Assembly: GCF_000292245.2 (NCBI RefSeq) | Contig: NZ_ALPT02000133.1 | Location: 1 to 6,159 of the forward strand | Length of the DNA: 6,159 nt | Reading direction: 5' to 3' | Source of the DNA: Alkalihalobacillus alcalophilus ATCC 27647 = CGMCC 1.3604 | GTDB lineage: Bacteria; Bacillota; Bacilli; Bacillales; Bacillaceae_D | Part shown: positions 1 to 5,639 of the stretch, in pieces | How positions within the stretch are numbered: the first letter of the stretch is position 1 | Layout: each line of letters opens with the position of its first letter | Position numbers and translations under genes: made by a program | Notes under the pieces: model-generated | Database searches by the model: none | Told to the model about the DNA's origin: nothing | What the model saw: only the letters and a program-made list of their open reading frames with translations

Positions 1-290
1 TTGTTGCAGCACGGCTTTTCATTACCTATTCCTGATTATTCGCATCCTAATTCTTCACAGCTCGGCTTTTCATTACCTATTCTTGCTTATTCGCACCCTA
101 ATCTCTTACAGCTCGGCTTTTCATTACCAATCCCTCTTTATTCGCACCCTAATCTCTTACAGCACGGCTTTTCATTACCAATCCCTCTTTATTCGCACCG
201 TAATTCTTCACAGCACGGTTTTTCATTACCTATTCCGTTGGATTCGCACCGTAATCCGACGATTCACCAATTTTCATTACCAATAACAAT
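1..290. repeat. Degenerate tandem repeat, 51-bp period, about 5.5 copies
   Basis: The core CGGCTTTTCATTACC begins at 12, 63, 114 and 165, with a variant at 216 (CGGTTTTTC) and a decayed last copy whose TTTTCATTACC lies at 271-281. Every step is exactly 51 bp. Each unit also carries ATTCGCAYC about 26 bp after the core and usually a TAAT...ACAGC block. Copies are mosaics: the units at 63 and 114 share CTCTTACAGC, those at 12 and 165 share TTCTTCACAGC, and those at 114 and 165 share CCAATCCCTCTTTATTCGC. The tract begins at or before the window edge and fades by about 290. Because 51 is divisible by three, a plus-strand frame stays open through it (1-396), but a second plus frame is also open over 83-286. 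I find no start signal, so I treat the tract as non-coding. Its function is unknown. Confidence 0.93.
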
Positions 291-381
291 TAACGCGTTA
301 CCTTCTCTTAAGTGCATAAGCACAGCAAAAAAGAGCGATGGTTCCCCTTCGCACGACAGTAGATTTACATTAATATTCAAT
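291..381. other. Intergenic stretch between repeat and terminator
   Basis: Short non-coding stretch following the decayed last repeat copy. It holds a small inverted repeat, GTGC-ATAA-GCAC (312-323), and otherwise nothing I can assign. An open plus-strand frame crosses it, but that frame is a continuation from the repeat tract and its stop codon lies inside the terminator stem that follows. Confidence 0.5.
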
Positions 382-424
382 AAAAAAAGTGGATAAAAAG
401 GCTAACACCTTCTCATCCACTTAT
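382..424 (-). terminator. Intrinsic terminator of the 82-residue protein gene
   Basis: AAGTGGAT (387-394) pairs with ATCCACTT (415-422), and the stem continues inward imperfectly to AAGG/CCTT around a short loop. Read on the minus strand, the stem is followed directly by a run of seven T residues (the A-run at 382-388), the classic arrangement for termination of the gene that ends at 458. On the plus strand the following sequence is only weakly T-rich, so any activity in that direction should be lower. Confidence 0.85.
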
Positions 425-457
425 CTATTTAGGGTTTAGTTTAAAGACTTCCAGTTT

Positions 458-706
458 TTAAAATACTCTCATCTGGGCTTCGCATTTTTCCATCATTTCT
501 TGTAAGGCATCGGCTTCGATTAGTGGTGTCCAAGGAACTTCAATTCCTTTACCTGGGGCTAATGCTTTACCGTGAAGCTCTTTATTATGATCTGCCGCTA
601 TATAAATATCCCAACTCCACCGCTCTGGGGAACTATAATATTCCGGACCTTCTGTTCGATCAATTTCTGCTAAATAGTAATTTTTCACTTTAAAGTCTCT
701 AGTCAT
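458..706 (-). CDS. Small uncharacterised protein, 82 residues
   Basis: I do not recognise this protein. Its reading frame is credible: the ATG at 704-706 is preceded on the minus strand by AAAAGGAAGTGA, a good Shine-Dalgarno sequence, and the TAA at 458-460 is followed by a strong intrinsic terminator. The protein looks soluble and mixed in charge, with no signal peptide or membrane segment. Visible traits are an aromatic N-terminal half (YY at 10-11, YY at 23-24, WSWDIYIA at 30-37), a glycine/proline-rich middle (APGKG at 50-54, VPWTP at 58-62) and a helix-prone acidic end (about residues 64-78). The alternating WSWDIYI suggests a beta strand. No catalytic motif is evident, and the single cysteine (75) does not suggest metal binding. 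It appears monocistronic, with about 500 bp to deoD. It could be a small conserved Bacillus protein or a lineage-specific one. Confidence 0.8.
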   Translation of the reverse strand: MTRDFKVKNYYLAEIDRTEGPEYYSSPERWSWDIYIAADHNKELHGKALAPGKGIEVPWTPLIEADALQEMMEKCEAQMRVF

Positions 707-788
707 TGTAAAGTCACTTCCTTTTCTCTTATTTTCACAATTATTTGTTAATCAATTTTAAGATTTATTAATAGATATGCTTAGTTTA

Positions 789-802
789 TGAGCGGTCACT
801 CA
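789..802. promoter_or_regulatory. Possible operator-like dyad TGAGCGGTCACTCA
   Basis: The 14-bp site matches its own reverse complement at 10 positions, with perfect TGAG/CTCA ends. Operators of TetR-family repressors often have this form (TGA-rich arms around a GC centre), but no such regulator is encoded in the window. It may be chance. Confidence 0.2.
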
Positions 803-852
803 ATGTTAGAATCCGATCATCTGATTTAATTAATTATTATAATAATCAGAAA

Positions 853-879
853 ATTATAGCTTGAAAAGGGTTTTGTCAG
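853..879 (-). promoter_or_regulatory. Weak candidate promoter for the 82-residue gene
   Basis: On the minus strand CTGACA (874-879) is followed after 15 bp by a perfect TATAAT (853-858). The spacer is two bases shorter than the SigA optimum, so this is only a candidate. It would give a leader of roughly 140 nt. The AT-rich dyad at 821-849 would lie at the start site, where a repressor could act. Another weak candidate closer to the gene is TTGAGT near 800. Confidence 0.25.
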
Positions 880-1045
880 GTTTTTTCACAAAAAATTCTC
901 AAGATAATCGCATCGTTGTTCCATTTTTAATGTACTATTTTTCAATTTAAAGGCTAACAATGCTCACCTAAAAAGGAATTTCTCCTATCTTATCATATTT
1001 AAGCAAATAATCCACCGTATAATCGTTCCAAAAATTTCTGTTTGT

Positions 1046-1064
1046 TTCGACTATTGATGTCGAA
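1046..1064. promoter_or_regulatory. Inverted repeat with a perfect Spo0A-box word
   Basis: TTCGAC (1046-1051) and GTCGAA (1059-1064) form an inverted repeat with a 7-bp spacer. The right arm extends to TGTCGAA (1058-1064), the consensus 0A box bound by phosphorylated Spo0A in Bacillus. It lies about 80 bp upstream of the likely SigA start of deoD and just upstream of a SigB-like promoter. Whether it is bound is inference only. Confidence 0.3.
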
Positions 1065-1075
1065 TCGCTTAATAT

Positions 1076-1100
1076 GGTTAAATTGATTGTAGATGGGTAT
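1076..1100 (+). promoter_or_regulatory. SigB-like promoter candidate upstream of deoD
   Basis: GGTTAA (1076-1081) and GGGTAT (1095-1100) are separated by 13 bp. This is close to the general-stress SigB consensus of Bacillus (GTTTAA, 12-15 bp, GGGWAW). It would start transcription near 1107 and give a leader of about 105 nt for deoD. SigB control of deoD is not something I know to be established, so this rests only on the motif. Confidence 0.3.
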
Positions 1101-1108
1101 CTTACCGA

Positions 1109-1138
1109 TTAGCAATCATTCCCTCTTTCGACTATACT
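1109..1138 (+). promoter_or_regulatory. deoD: Probable SigA promoter of deoD
   Basis: TATACT (1133-1138) is a good -10 hexamer. The best -35 is TTAGCA (1109-1114), with an 18-bp spacer, which is a weaker match. Transcription would start near 1145 and leave a leader of about 67 nt ending in the ribosome binding site GAAGGAGG (1197-1204). Confidence 0.45.
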
Positions 1139-1211
1139 AGAAGGGAAAATAAAAACAGGCGAAGAGAACTAAGCTTTTTCTTAACCTTTCGTCTTTGAAG
1201 GAGGATATTAT

Positions 1212-1913
1212 ATGAGTGTTCATATTGGAGCAAAACAAGGTGATATCGCGGAAACAATTCTTTTACCGGGTGACCCGCTAAGAGCTAAATATATTGCCGA
1301 AACGTATTTAGAAAATCCAGTATGCTATAACGAAGTACGCGGGATGTTAGGGTATACAGGTACATATAAAGGACAACGAATTTCCGTCCAAGGGACAGGC
1401 ATGGGTGTTCCTTCGATTTCGATTTATGTAACGGAATTAATGAGAGAGTACAACGTGCAAAACTTGATTCGTGTCGGCACATGCGGAGCGATTCAAGAGG
1501 ATGTAAAAGTTCGTGATGTTATTTTAGCAATGAGTGCCTCAACAGATTCACAAATGAACCGAAACACATTCGGAGTCGTTGACTATGCTCCAACAGCCAA
1601 CTTTGATTTATTAAAAAGGGCTTACGATGAAGGTGTGGCCAAAGGATTAAACTTAAAGGTAGGAAATGTGTTCACTGCTGATATTTTTTACAATGAAAAT
1701 GCCGAGCATAAAAAATGGGCCGAGCATGGCATCCTTGCGATCGAAATGGAAACAGCTGCTCTTTACACATTAGCTGCTAAATTCAAACGCAACGCTTTAT
1801 CCGTATTAACGGTAAGTGACCACATCCTAACAGGTGAGGAAACGACTTCCGAAGAGCGTCAAACAACGTTCAACGACATGATGGAAGTTGCTTTAGAGGC
1901 TGTAGTGAAATAA
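1212..1913 (+). CDS. deoD: Purine nucleoside phosphorylase, DeoD type
   Basis: Cytoplasmic enzyme (EC 2.4.2.1) that reversibly splits purine (deoxy)ribonucleosides with phosphate into free base and (deoxy)ribose 1-phosphate, feeding purine salvage and deoxyribose catabolism. The 233-residue length is typical of the hexameric DeoD family. Expected active-site residues are present: His4, the phosphate-binding loop LLPGDPLRAK (17-26, with Gly20 and Arg24), Arg43 in NEVRGMLGYTG, Arg87 in RVGTCGA, Phe159, the nucleoside-binding EMETAALY segment (178-185), and Asp203 in VSDHI with Arg216, matching the catalytic Asp204/Arg217 pair of E. coli PNP. The start is fixed by GAAGGAGG, 7 bases upstream of ATG. 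DeoD enzymes usually accept adenosine as well as inosine and guanosine. It is monocistronic here, closed by a terminator at 1922-1956, with no deoxyribose operon genes beside it. Nothing is broken or missing. Confidence 0.97.
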   Translation: MSVHIGAKQGDIAETILLPGDPLRAKYIAETYLENPVCYNEVRGMLGYTGTYKGQRISVQGTGMGVPSISIYVTELMREYNVQNLIRVGTCGAIQEDVKVRDVILAMSASTDSQMNRNTFGVVDYAPTANFDLLKRAYDEGVAKGLNLKVGNVFTADIFYNENAEHKKWAEHGILAIEMETAALYTLAAKFKRNALSVLTVSDHILTGEETTSEERQTTFNDMMEVALEAVVK

Positions 1914-1921
1914 AAGGATTT

Positions 1922-1956
1922 AAAAACAGCGGAGTGCAGAGCTTCGCTGTTTTTTT
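1922..1956 (+). terminator. Intrinsic terminator of deoD, probably bidirectional
   Basis: AAAAACAGCG (1922-1931) pairs perfectly with CGCTGTTTTT (1945-1954), with a 13-nt loop and a T-run continuing to 1956. The A-run at 1922-1926 becomes a T-run on the minus strand, so the same hairpin can also stop the convergent vanZ transcript, whose stop codon is at 1988. Confidence 0.88.
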
Positions 1957-1987
1957 ACTTTTTATTAAAGTCCTGTCCTATCATAGC

Positions 1988-2440
1988 TCACTTGTTTCTC
2001 CATCTCTTCACTATAAAACTCACACACAAATAAATGACTATCCCCGTCAACGCTCCAGCACTATCTATCAACACATCCTGCACTTCTCCAGAACGCCCTG
2101 GGATAAAAAGCTGATGCACTTCATCGGTTATGGCATAGATCAGACAAATGCCCCAAGACGCAGCAGCAGCCCAGTAACTGGTAAAGCCACTTCGCCTCAT
2201 CGCATTTAACACGAGAACACCGAGTAGCAAATAGCTGAAAAAGTGGGCTCCTTTTCGAATCATAAAGTGAAGCAGTTCAAGTTCTATTTGAAAAAAAGGG
2301 AATAAGAATTGGATAATACCTGATAAGATTTCGGTAATGTCTGAGCTTAAATGACCTGATTCCTCACCTGGTTGGTGGGATAAATAAAAGATAAGGGCCA
2401 TCCAGAGTAGGACCGCGACCCATGAAAACCATTTTTTCAT
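1988..2440 (-). CDS. VanZ-family membrane protein
   Basis: Integral membrane protein of 150 residues with the full VanZ-like signature. Predicted membrane segments are at about 5-21, 62-80, 88-104 and 124-143. The family motifs appear in order: SHQPG (21-25) after the first helix, KGAHFFSY (63-70), and TDEVHQLFIPGR (105-116) followed by QDVLIDSAGALTG (121-133). VanZ itself gives low-level teicoplanin resistance, but most members, including stand-alone ones like this, have no established function; a glycopeptide-resistance role should not be assumed, and no vanA-type genes are nearby. I chose ATG 2438-2440 because it is preceded by AGAAGGAA at good spacing. A longer frame starting at 2542 would translate straight through the galE terminator hairpin and is unlikely. 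It lies 79 bp downstream of galE on the same strand, so it may receive read-through or have its own weak promoter. Confidence 0.92.
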   Translation of the reverse strand: MKKWFSWVAVLLWMALIFYLSHQPGEESGHLSSDITEILSGIIQFLFPFFQIELELLHFMIRKGAHFFSYLLLGVLVLNAMRRSGFTSYWAAAASWGICLIYAITDEVHQLFIPGRSGEVQDVLIDSAGALTGIVIYLCVSFIVKRWRNK

Positions 2441-2463
2441 ACTCGATAGTTCCTTCTTTCTGT

Positions 2464-2503
2464 CATAAGAAAACCCAAAAACGAAAGAGCTTAGTTTTTG
2501 GGT
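2464..2503 (-). terminator. galE terminator or attenuator before vanZ
   Basis: GTTTTTGGGT (2494-2503) and ACCCAAAAAC (2473-2482) form a perfect 10-bp stem with an 11-nt loop. On the minus strand the stem is followed by TTTTCTTATG, a modest T-tract interrupted by C. It should end most galE transcripts, but some read-through into vanZ is possible. Confidence 0.75.
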
Positions 2504-2519
2504 CTTATTTGTCCGTTTA

Positions 2520-3515
2520 TTATTCTTGATAGTTTTTCTCAAAACGCCATGAATCTCGGCACATTTCGACGATATTCTTTTTCGCCGTCCACCCTAGTTC
2601 TGTCTCTGCTTTTTTGGCATCGGCATAACAAGAAGCAATATCGCCCGCTCGACGCTCGACGATTTCGTATGGAACTTCGATTTCATTCGCCTCTTCAAAC
2701 GCTTTAACTAGCTCCAATACGCTCGTCCCTTTTCCTGTTCCGAGGTTATACACATGAGCTCCTTCTGTTAAATGATTCAAGGCAGCGACATGTCCTTTTG
2801 CTAAATCATCCACGTGGATGTAATCGCGGACACCCGTGCCATCTACGGTATCGTAATCATTTCCAAAAACGCGAAGCTGCTTTAACTTTCCTTTCGCTAC
2901 TTGGGTCACAAATGGCATTAAGTTATTTGGAATTCCATTTGGAGCTTCACCAATAAGGCCACTTTCATGAGCACCGACTGGATTAAAATAACGTAAAATC
3001 GATACGGAGAAAGCAGGGTTCGCTTTGACAGTATCAATTAAAATTCGTTCACTCATTGCTTTTGTTTCACCGTATGGATTCGTTGTCGGCAACAAAGTCA
3101 TTGATTCTTCAAAAGGTACTTGGTTATCACCATACACCGTAGCGGAAGAGCTAAAGACGAAACGATTCACTTGATGTGCTTGACAAACCTTTGCTAAAAC
3201 CATCGTACTCACGAGGTTATTATAATAGTAGGAAAGCGGCTTTTCGACCGATTCTCCGACTGCTTTCAGTCCAGCAAAATGGATGACACCGTCGAAGGAA
3301 TGGGCAGCAAACATCTTCTCCACTTCCGATTGAACCGTTACATCAACTTCATAAAAAGTGAGATCTTTGCCGGTAATTTTCTTGATTTTATCGATTGTAT
3401 CGACTTTGCTATTCATTAAATTATCAGCGACAACAACGGAATGTCCTTCTTCTAATAAAGCGACAACCGTATGGGAACCAATATAGCCAGCTCCACCCGT
3501 AACTAAGATCTTCAT
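2520..3515 (-). CDS. galE: UDP-glucose 4-epimerase
   Basis: Cytoplasmic NAD-dependent epimerase (EC 5.1.3.2) interconverting UDP-glucose and UDP-galactose. The product is 331 residues, the usual GalE length. The N-terminal Rossmann fold has GGAGYIGSH (7-15) and the NAD-ribose acid in VVADN (28-32). The catalytic set is Ser124 in SSSATVYG and Tyr148/Lys152 in NPYGETK. The substrate-binding part includes RYFNPVGAH (175-183) and the GalE-typical DGTGVRDYIHVDDLA (225-239). I chose ATG 3513-3515, preceded on the minus strand by AAAGGGGA at about 11 bases. A start 69 bp further upstream has no comparable site and would add residues absent from the family. No galK or galT lies nearby, so the likely role is supplying UDP-galactose for wall or exopolysaccharide glycans rather than galactose catabolism. 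A paralogue acting on UDP-GlcNAc cannot be excluded. Confidence 0.96.
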   Translation of the reverse strand: MKILVTGGAGYIGSHTVVALLEEGHSVVVADNLMNSKVDTIDKIKKITGKDLTFYEVDVTVQSEVEKMFAAHSFDGVIHFAGLKAVGESVEKPLSYYYNNLVSTMVLAKVCQAHQVNRFVFSSSATVYGDNQVPFEESMTLLPTTNPYGETKAMSERILIDTVKANPAFSVSILRYFNPVGAHESGLIGEAPNGIPNNLMPFVTQVAKGKLKQLRVFGNDYDTVDGTGVRDYIHVDDLAKGHVAALNHLTEGAHVYNLGTGKGTSVLELVKAFEEANEIEVPYEIVERRAGDIASCYADAKKAETELGWTAKKNIVEMCRDSWRFEKNYQE

Positions 3516-3555
3516 ATAGTCCATTCCCCTTTTTCGTTCAAATTTACTCTTGTTC

Positions 3556-3584
3556 ATCTTACTATTTAATCCCAATTCGAGCAA
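3556..3584 (-). promoter_or_regulatory. galE: Candidate SigA promoter of galE
   Basis: On the minus strand TTGCTC (3579-3584) and TAAGAT (3556-3561) are separated by 17 bp. Each matches the SigA consensus at four of six positions. Transcription would begin near 3549 and give a short leader of about 34 nt, consistent with starting galE at 3515. Confidence 0.42.
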
Positions 3585-3632
3585 TCATTTCGAGAGCTTC
3601 CGACGTCATTCGAGCGAGTTCGAGCGGTGCAA

Positions 3633-3658
3633 TTCGACAGGTCCTGTCACCTGTCGAA
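3633..3658. repeat. 26-bp palindrome carrying two opposed Spo0A-box words
   Basis: TTCGACAGGT (3633-3642) and ACCTGTCGAA (3649-3658) are perfect 10-bp inverted arms around the 6-bp spacer CCTGTC. Each arm contains TGTCGAA, the Spo0A-box consensus, once per strand (3633-3639 minus, 3652-3658 plus). It lies between the galE promoter and the hydrolase promoter. CCTGTCAC (3643-3650) is also an inverted match to GTGACAGG (3692-3699), which overlaps the -35 of the hydrolase promoter. The site may be an operator or a fragment of a dispersed intergenic repeat. Confidence 0.7.
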
Positions 3659-3691
3659 ACTTCCCTTCACTGAATTGACATATTTCGGGGC

Positions 3692-3720
3692 GTGACAGGC
3701 ACATCCACTACCCCTATAAT
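3692..3720 (+). promoter_or_regulatory. Strong SigA promoter of the hydrolase-SDR operon
   Basis: GTGACA (3692-3697) is followed after exactly 17 bp by a perfect TATAAT (3715-3720), five and six of six matches to consensus. The start would be near 3727, giving a leader of about 27 nt. A perfect TTGACA at 3675-3680 lies too far from this -10 (34 bp) to serve it. Confidence 0.78.
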
Positions 3721-3753
3721 GGAAAGGACGCTTTTTAAAAGGGCAGGTGTATT

Positions 3754-4557
3754 ATGTTAGCTTATACCATTCATCAACAGAAACCATATTTTAAAGACAT
3801 TGTCCTCATCCACGGGCTGGGAGGCAATTCATCGATTTTTAAATATCAGCTCGATTCTTTCAAACAACATTTTAATGTGATTACAATTGAATTACCAGGT
3901 CATGGTACCTCACCAAATACCGACTCCTACCAGGAACCTTTCACAATACAAATCGCCGCACAAGAAGTACTCAAAACACTCGATCATTTAAAAATAAAAG
4001 AAGCTCATTTTGTCGGAGTTTCACTCGGAACGATCGTCATTCACCAATTACTAACAGATGCTCCCAAAAGGGTAAAGAGTGTGGTCATGGCAGGAGCTTT
4101 AACTCGATTTAACCCACTATCAAGATCCTTGTTAACACTCGGAAATGCGGTGAAATCGTTTACACCTCATTTATGGATTTATAAATTATTTGCACATATT
4201 ATGATGCCAAAGAAGAATCATAAGCGCTCACGAGATATTTTTATCCGTGAGGCAACCAAAATGAAACGTAGTGATTTCTTAGGTTGGTATAACATCGTTG
4301 CTAAAGTGGAATCGATTTATAAAGGTTCGTTAAAAATCCCTAATACGATTGAAAAGTTGTATGTGTCAGGCAGTGAGGATCATCTTTTTTTAAAGCCTCT
4401 ACTAGAAGACTTAAAAAAAGATTTATATGCGAAAAAATTTGTGATTAACCACTGTGGACATGTGTGCAATATCGAAAAACATCGTGAATTTAATGATGTG
4501 TCGATTGACTTTTTACAAAAACAAGGAAAAGTCGAAGCGATCCCAAAAAGCTCATAA
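3754..4557 (+). CDS. Alpha/beta-fold serine hydrolase
   Basis: Predicted cytoplasmic hydrolase of 267 residues in the alpha/beta-hydrolase superfamily. The oxyanion loop HGLGG is at 20-24, the ELPGHGTS strand-loop at 46-53, and the nucleophile elbow GVSLG at 88-92 with Ser90. The likely acid is Asp209 in SGSEDHLF and the catalytic His236 in HCGHVCNIEKH. A variable cap spans about 118-190 and is basic (KKNHKRSRD, KMKRSD). No signal peptide is seen. The substrate cannot be read from the sequence: esterase, lipase-like, thioesterase or C-C hydrolase remain possible. A serine nucleophile rules out a haloalkane-dehalogenase or OleB type, which uses Asp. The start is supported by GGGCAGGTG about 7 bases upstream and by a near-consensus promoter. 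It is the first gene of an operon, with the SDR gene beginning 23 bp after its stop. Confidence 0.9.
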   Translation: MLAYTIHQQKPYFKDIVLIHGLGGNSSIFKYQLDSFKQHFNVITIELPGHGTSPNTDSYQEPFTIQIAAQEVLKTLDHLKIKEAHFVGVSLGTIVIHQLLTDAPKRVKSVVMAGALTRFNPLSRSLLTLGNAVKSFTPHLWIYKLFAHIMMPKKNHKRSRDIFIREATKMKRSDFLGWYNIVAKVESIYKGSLKIPNTIEKLYVSGSEDHLFLKPLLEDLKKDLYAKKFVINHCGHVCNIEKHREFNDVSIDFLQKQGKVEAIPKSS

Positions 4558-4580
4558 ACCGATACAATAGGAGTGTTGAA

Positions 4581-5639
4581 ATGAATATTTTCTTAACAGG
4601 CTCTACCGGTTTTCTCGGTGGAAAGTTGATCAAAAACTTAATCAAAGACGAAGCACATACGTTATACGTCCTTGTACGTAATGTTCAAAAGGGTGAGCGT
4701 ATTTTATCCCAATTTACAAAAGAACAACAAGAACGAATTCACTTACTACAAGGAGATATAACGTTACCAGCTTGTGGGTTATCTAATGAAGCCCTTGAAC
4801 AGCTGACAGATAAAGTTGATACATTCTATCATTTAGCAGCTCTTGTCAAATTTGACCTAGACTTGCGTGACGAATTATTTGCGGCGAACTATGATGGCAC
4901 GAAAAACAGTCTCGAACTCGCCGCTCAACTAGGCGTTAAAAAATTCCTCTATGTAAGCACAGCTTATACAGTCGGAAAACGTTCCGTCGCGGTGGAAGAA
5001 TTATACGATCCAGAAGTCGATTACCATAACCCTTATGAAGAGAGTAAAGTTAAATCCGAACATCTTGTTTTTTCTTATGCCGCTCAAATGGATGTTTCAA
5101 TTTTGAGACCTTCAATTATTGTTGGAGACTCTAAAACAGGGGAAGCCGATTCTCAGTTCACCTTGTACGGATTTATGCGGGCAATTGATTTATTCAAACG
5201 CAGGGTCAATCGTAGCAAAGAGGGACAAGAACAAAGCTACCGCCTAGTCGCCAACAAAAATGGGACATCAAATCTAGTCCCTGTTGACTATGTCGCTGAT
5301 GTGTTAAGTGTGGCAGCAACTAAAGCAAAACCGGGTGCTATTTACAATGTCACCAACCCAAAACCACCACATAATTATGACTTATTAATGATGTTACGTG
5401 ACGCCTTACAATTTAATAATTTAGACGTCATAGAAGATACAAATGCCGACTATCAATTAACACCAGTCGAAGAAAAATTAAACGAAATGATTTCCGTTTT
5501 TAATGTGTACCTAGCCGGTTCGATTAATTTTCATGATGAAAATACACAGGAACTGCTAGCCGGAACTGCTGTTGAACATCTCGACATGAGTGATGAGACT
5601 GTCTTGATGATTATGGAAGCTTATTTTCAAGTGAAGTGA
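4581..5639 (+). CDS. Thioester-reductase-like SDR oxidoreductase
   Basis: Predicted NAD(P)H-dependent enzyme of 352 residues of the extended short-chain dehydrogenase/reductase superfamily, closest in pattern to the NAD_binding_4 (thioester reductase, male-sterility, Lys2 C-terminal) group. The dinucleotide loop TGSTGFLG is at 6-13. LVRN (31-34) supplies an Arg suited to the NADPH phosphate, GDIT is at 58-61, and FYHLAALVKFD at 82-92. The catalytic set is Ser126 in YVSTAYTVG with Tyr152 and Lys156 in NPYEESK, followed by LRPSIIVGDSKTGE (175-188). There is no carrier or adenylation domain, so it is a stand-alone reductase or epimerase-like protein. A fatty acyl thioester to aldehyde or alcohol reduction is possible but unproven; a sugar-nucleotide or steroid-type dehydrogenase is an alternative. 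AGGAGTG lies about 8 bases before the ATG. It is second in the operon with the hydrolase and is followed by a strong terminator. Confidence 0.88.
   Translation: MNIFLTGSTGFLGGKLIKNLIKDEAHTLYVLVRNVQKGERILSQFTKEQQERIHLLQGDITLPACGLSNEALEQLTDKVDTFYHLAALVKFDLDLRDELFAANYDGTKNSLELAAQLGVKKFLYVSTAYTVGKRSVAVEELYDPEVDYHNPYEESKVKSEHLVFSYAAQMDVSILRPSIIVGDSKTGEADSQFTLYGFMRAIDLFKRRVNRSKEGQEQSYRLVANKNGTSNLVPVDYVADVLSVAATKAKPGAIYNVTNPKPPHNYDLLMMLRDALQFNNLDVIEDTNADYQLTPVEEKLNEMISVFNVYLAGSINFHDENTQELLAGTAVEHLDMSDETVLMIMEAYFQVK

Larger units (their letters stand above)
707..1211. other. 505-bp AT-rich divergent intergenic region
   Basis: This region separates the minus-strand 82-residue gene from deoD. I find no convincing coding sequence in it. 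It contains a poor minus-strand promoter candidate (853-879), an AT-rich imperfect dyad (821-849), a TetR-operator-like half-symmetric site (789-802), an inverted repeat built on TTCGAC/GTCGAA (1046-1064), a SigB-like promoter (1076-1100) and a SigA-like promoter for deoD (1109-1138). TATAAT also occurs at 1018-1023 without a matching -35. The stretch 880-1000 holds nothing I can assign. A leader inverted repeat (GGCGAA near 1159 with TTCGTC near 1188-1193, inner TAAG/CTTA) precedes the deoD ribosome binding site but is too weak to call a riboswitch or attenuator. Confidence 0.6.

Noticed and set aside
1..290. CRISPR array
   Set aside because: The whole 51-bp unit is repeated, with no alternation of conserved repeats and unique spacers, copies are degenerate, and no cas genes are present. 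The same applies to the 5803-6159 array.
1..396. Plus-strand open frame of 131 codons with a 17-residue peptide repeat, starting from TTG at the window edge
   Set aside because: The frame is open because the 51-bp repeat is a multiple of three and poor in stops; a second plus frame is open over the same array. No ribosome binding site is visible, the stop lies inside the neighbouring terminator stem, and the related right array has a 52-bp period that cannot encode a repeated peptide. A translated product is not excluded because sequence before position 1 is missing.
1139..1211. Purine or guanine riboswitch, or PurR boxes, before deoD
   Set aside because: I could not find the conserved purine-riboswitch core or two PurR boxes of the AWWWCGAACWWT type; only a weak leader inverted repeat is present.
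1285..1482. Minus-strand frame inside deoD, and plus-strand frames at 1934-2209 and 2498-2707 opposite vanZ and galE
   Set aside because: These are antisense shadows of clearly conserved genes and have no start signals of their own.
1988..2440. Glycopeptide resistance determinant based on VanZ similarity
   Set aside because: Stand-alone VanZ-family proteins are common in Firmicutes, and no vanH/A/X/Y/R/S genes are nearby.
2438..2466. Nine-codon frame whose TGA overlaps the vanZ ATG, as a possible leader peptide
   Set aside because: It has no ribosome binding site; it starts within the T-tail of the terminator and is short enough to be chance.
2441..2542. N-terminal extension of the VanZ-family protein by 34 residues
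   Set aside because: The extension translates the galE terminator hairpin and overlaps the end of galE, while ATG at 2438-2440 has a good ribosome binding site and begins with the first membrane helix as in the family.
3516..3584. N-terminal extension of GalE by 23 residues
   Set aside because: GalE proteins begin directly with the MKILVTGGAG-type strand; ATG at 3513-3515 has AAAGGGGA at proper spacing, and the extension would cover the likely galE promoter.
3754..5639. OleBCD-type olefin biosynthesis cluster (hydrolase plus SDR)
   Set aside because: OleB uses an Asp nucleophile whereas this hydrolase has Ser90 in GVSLG, and no OleA thiolase or OleC ligase is in the window.
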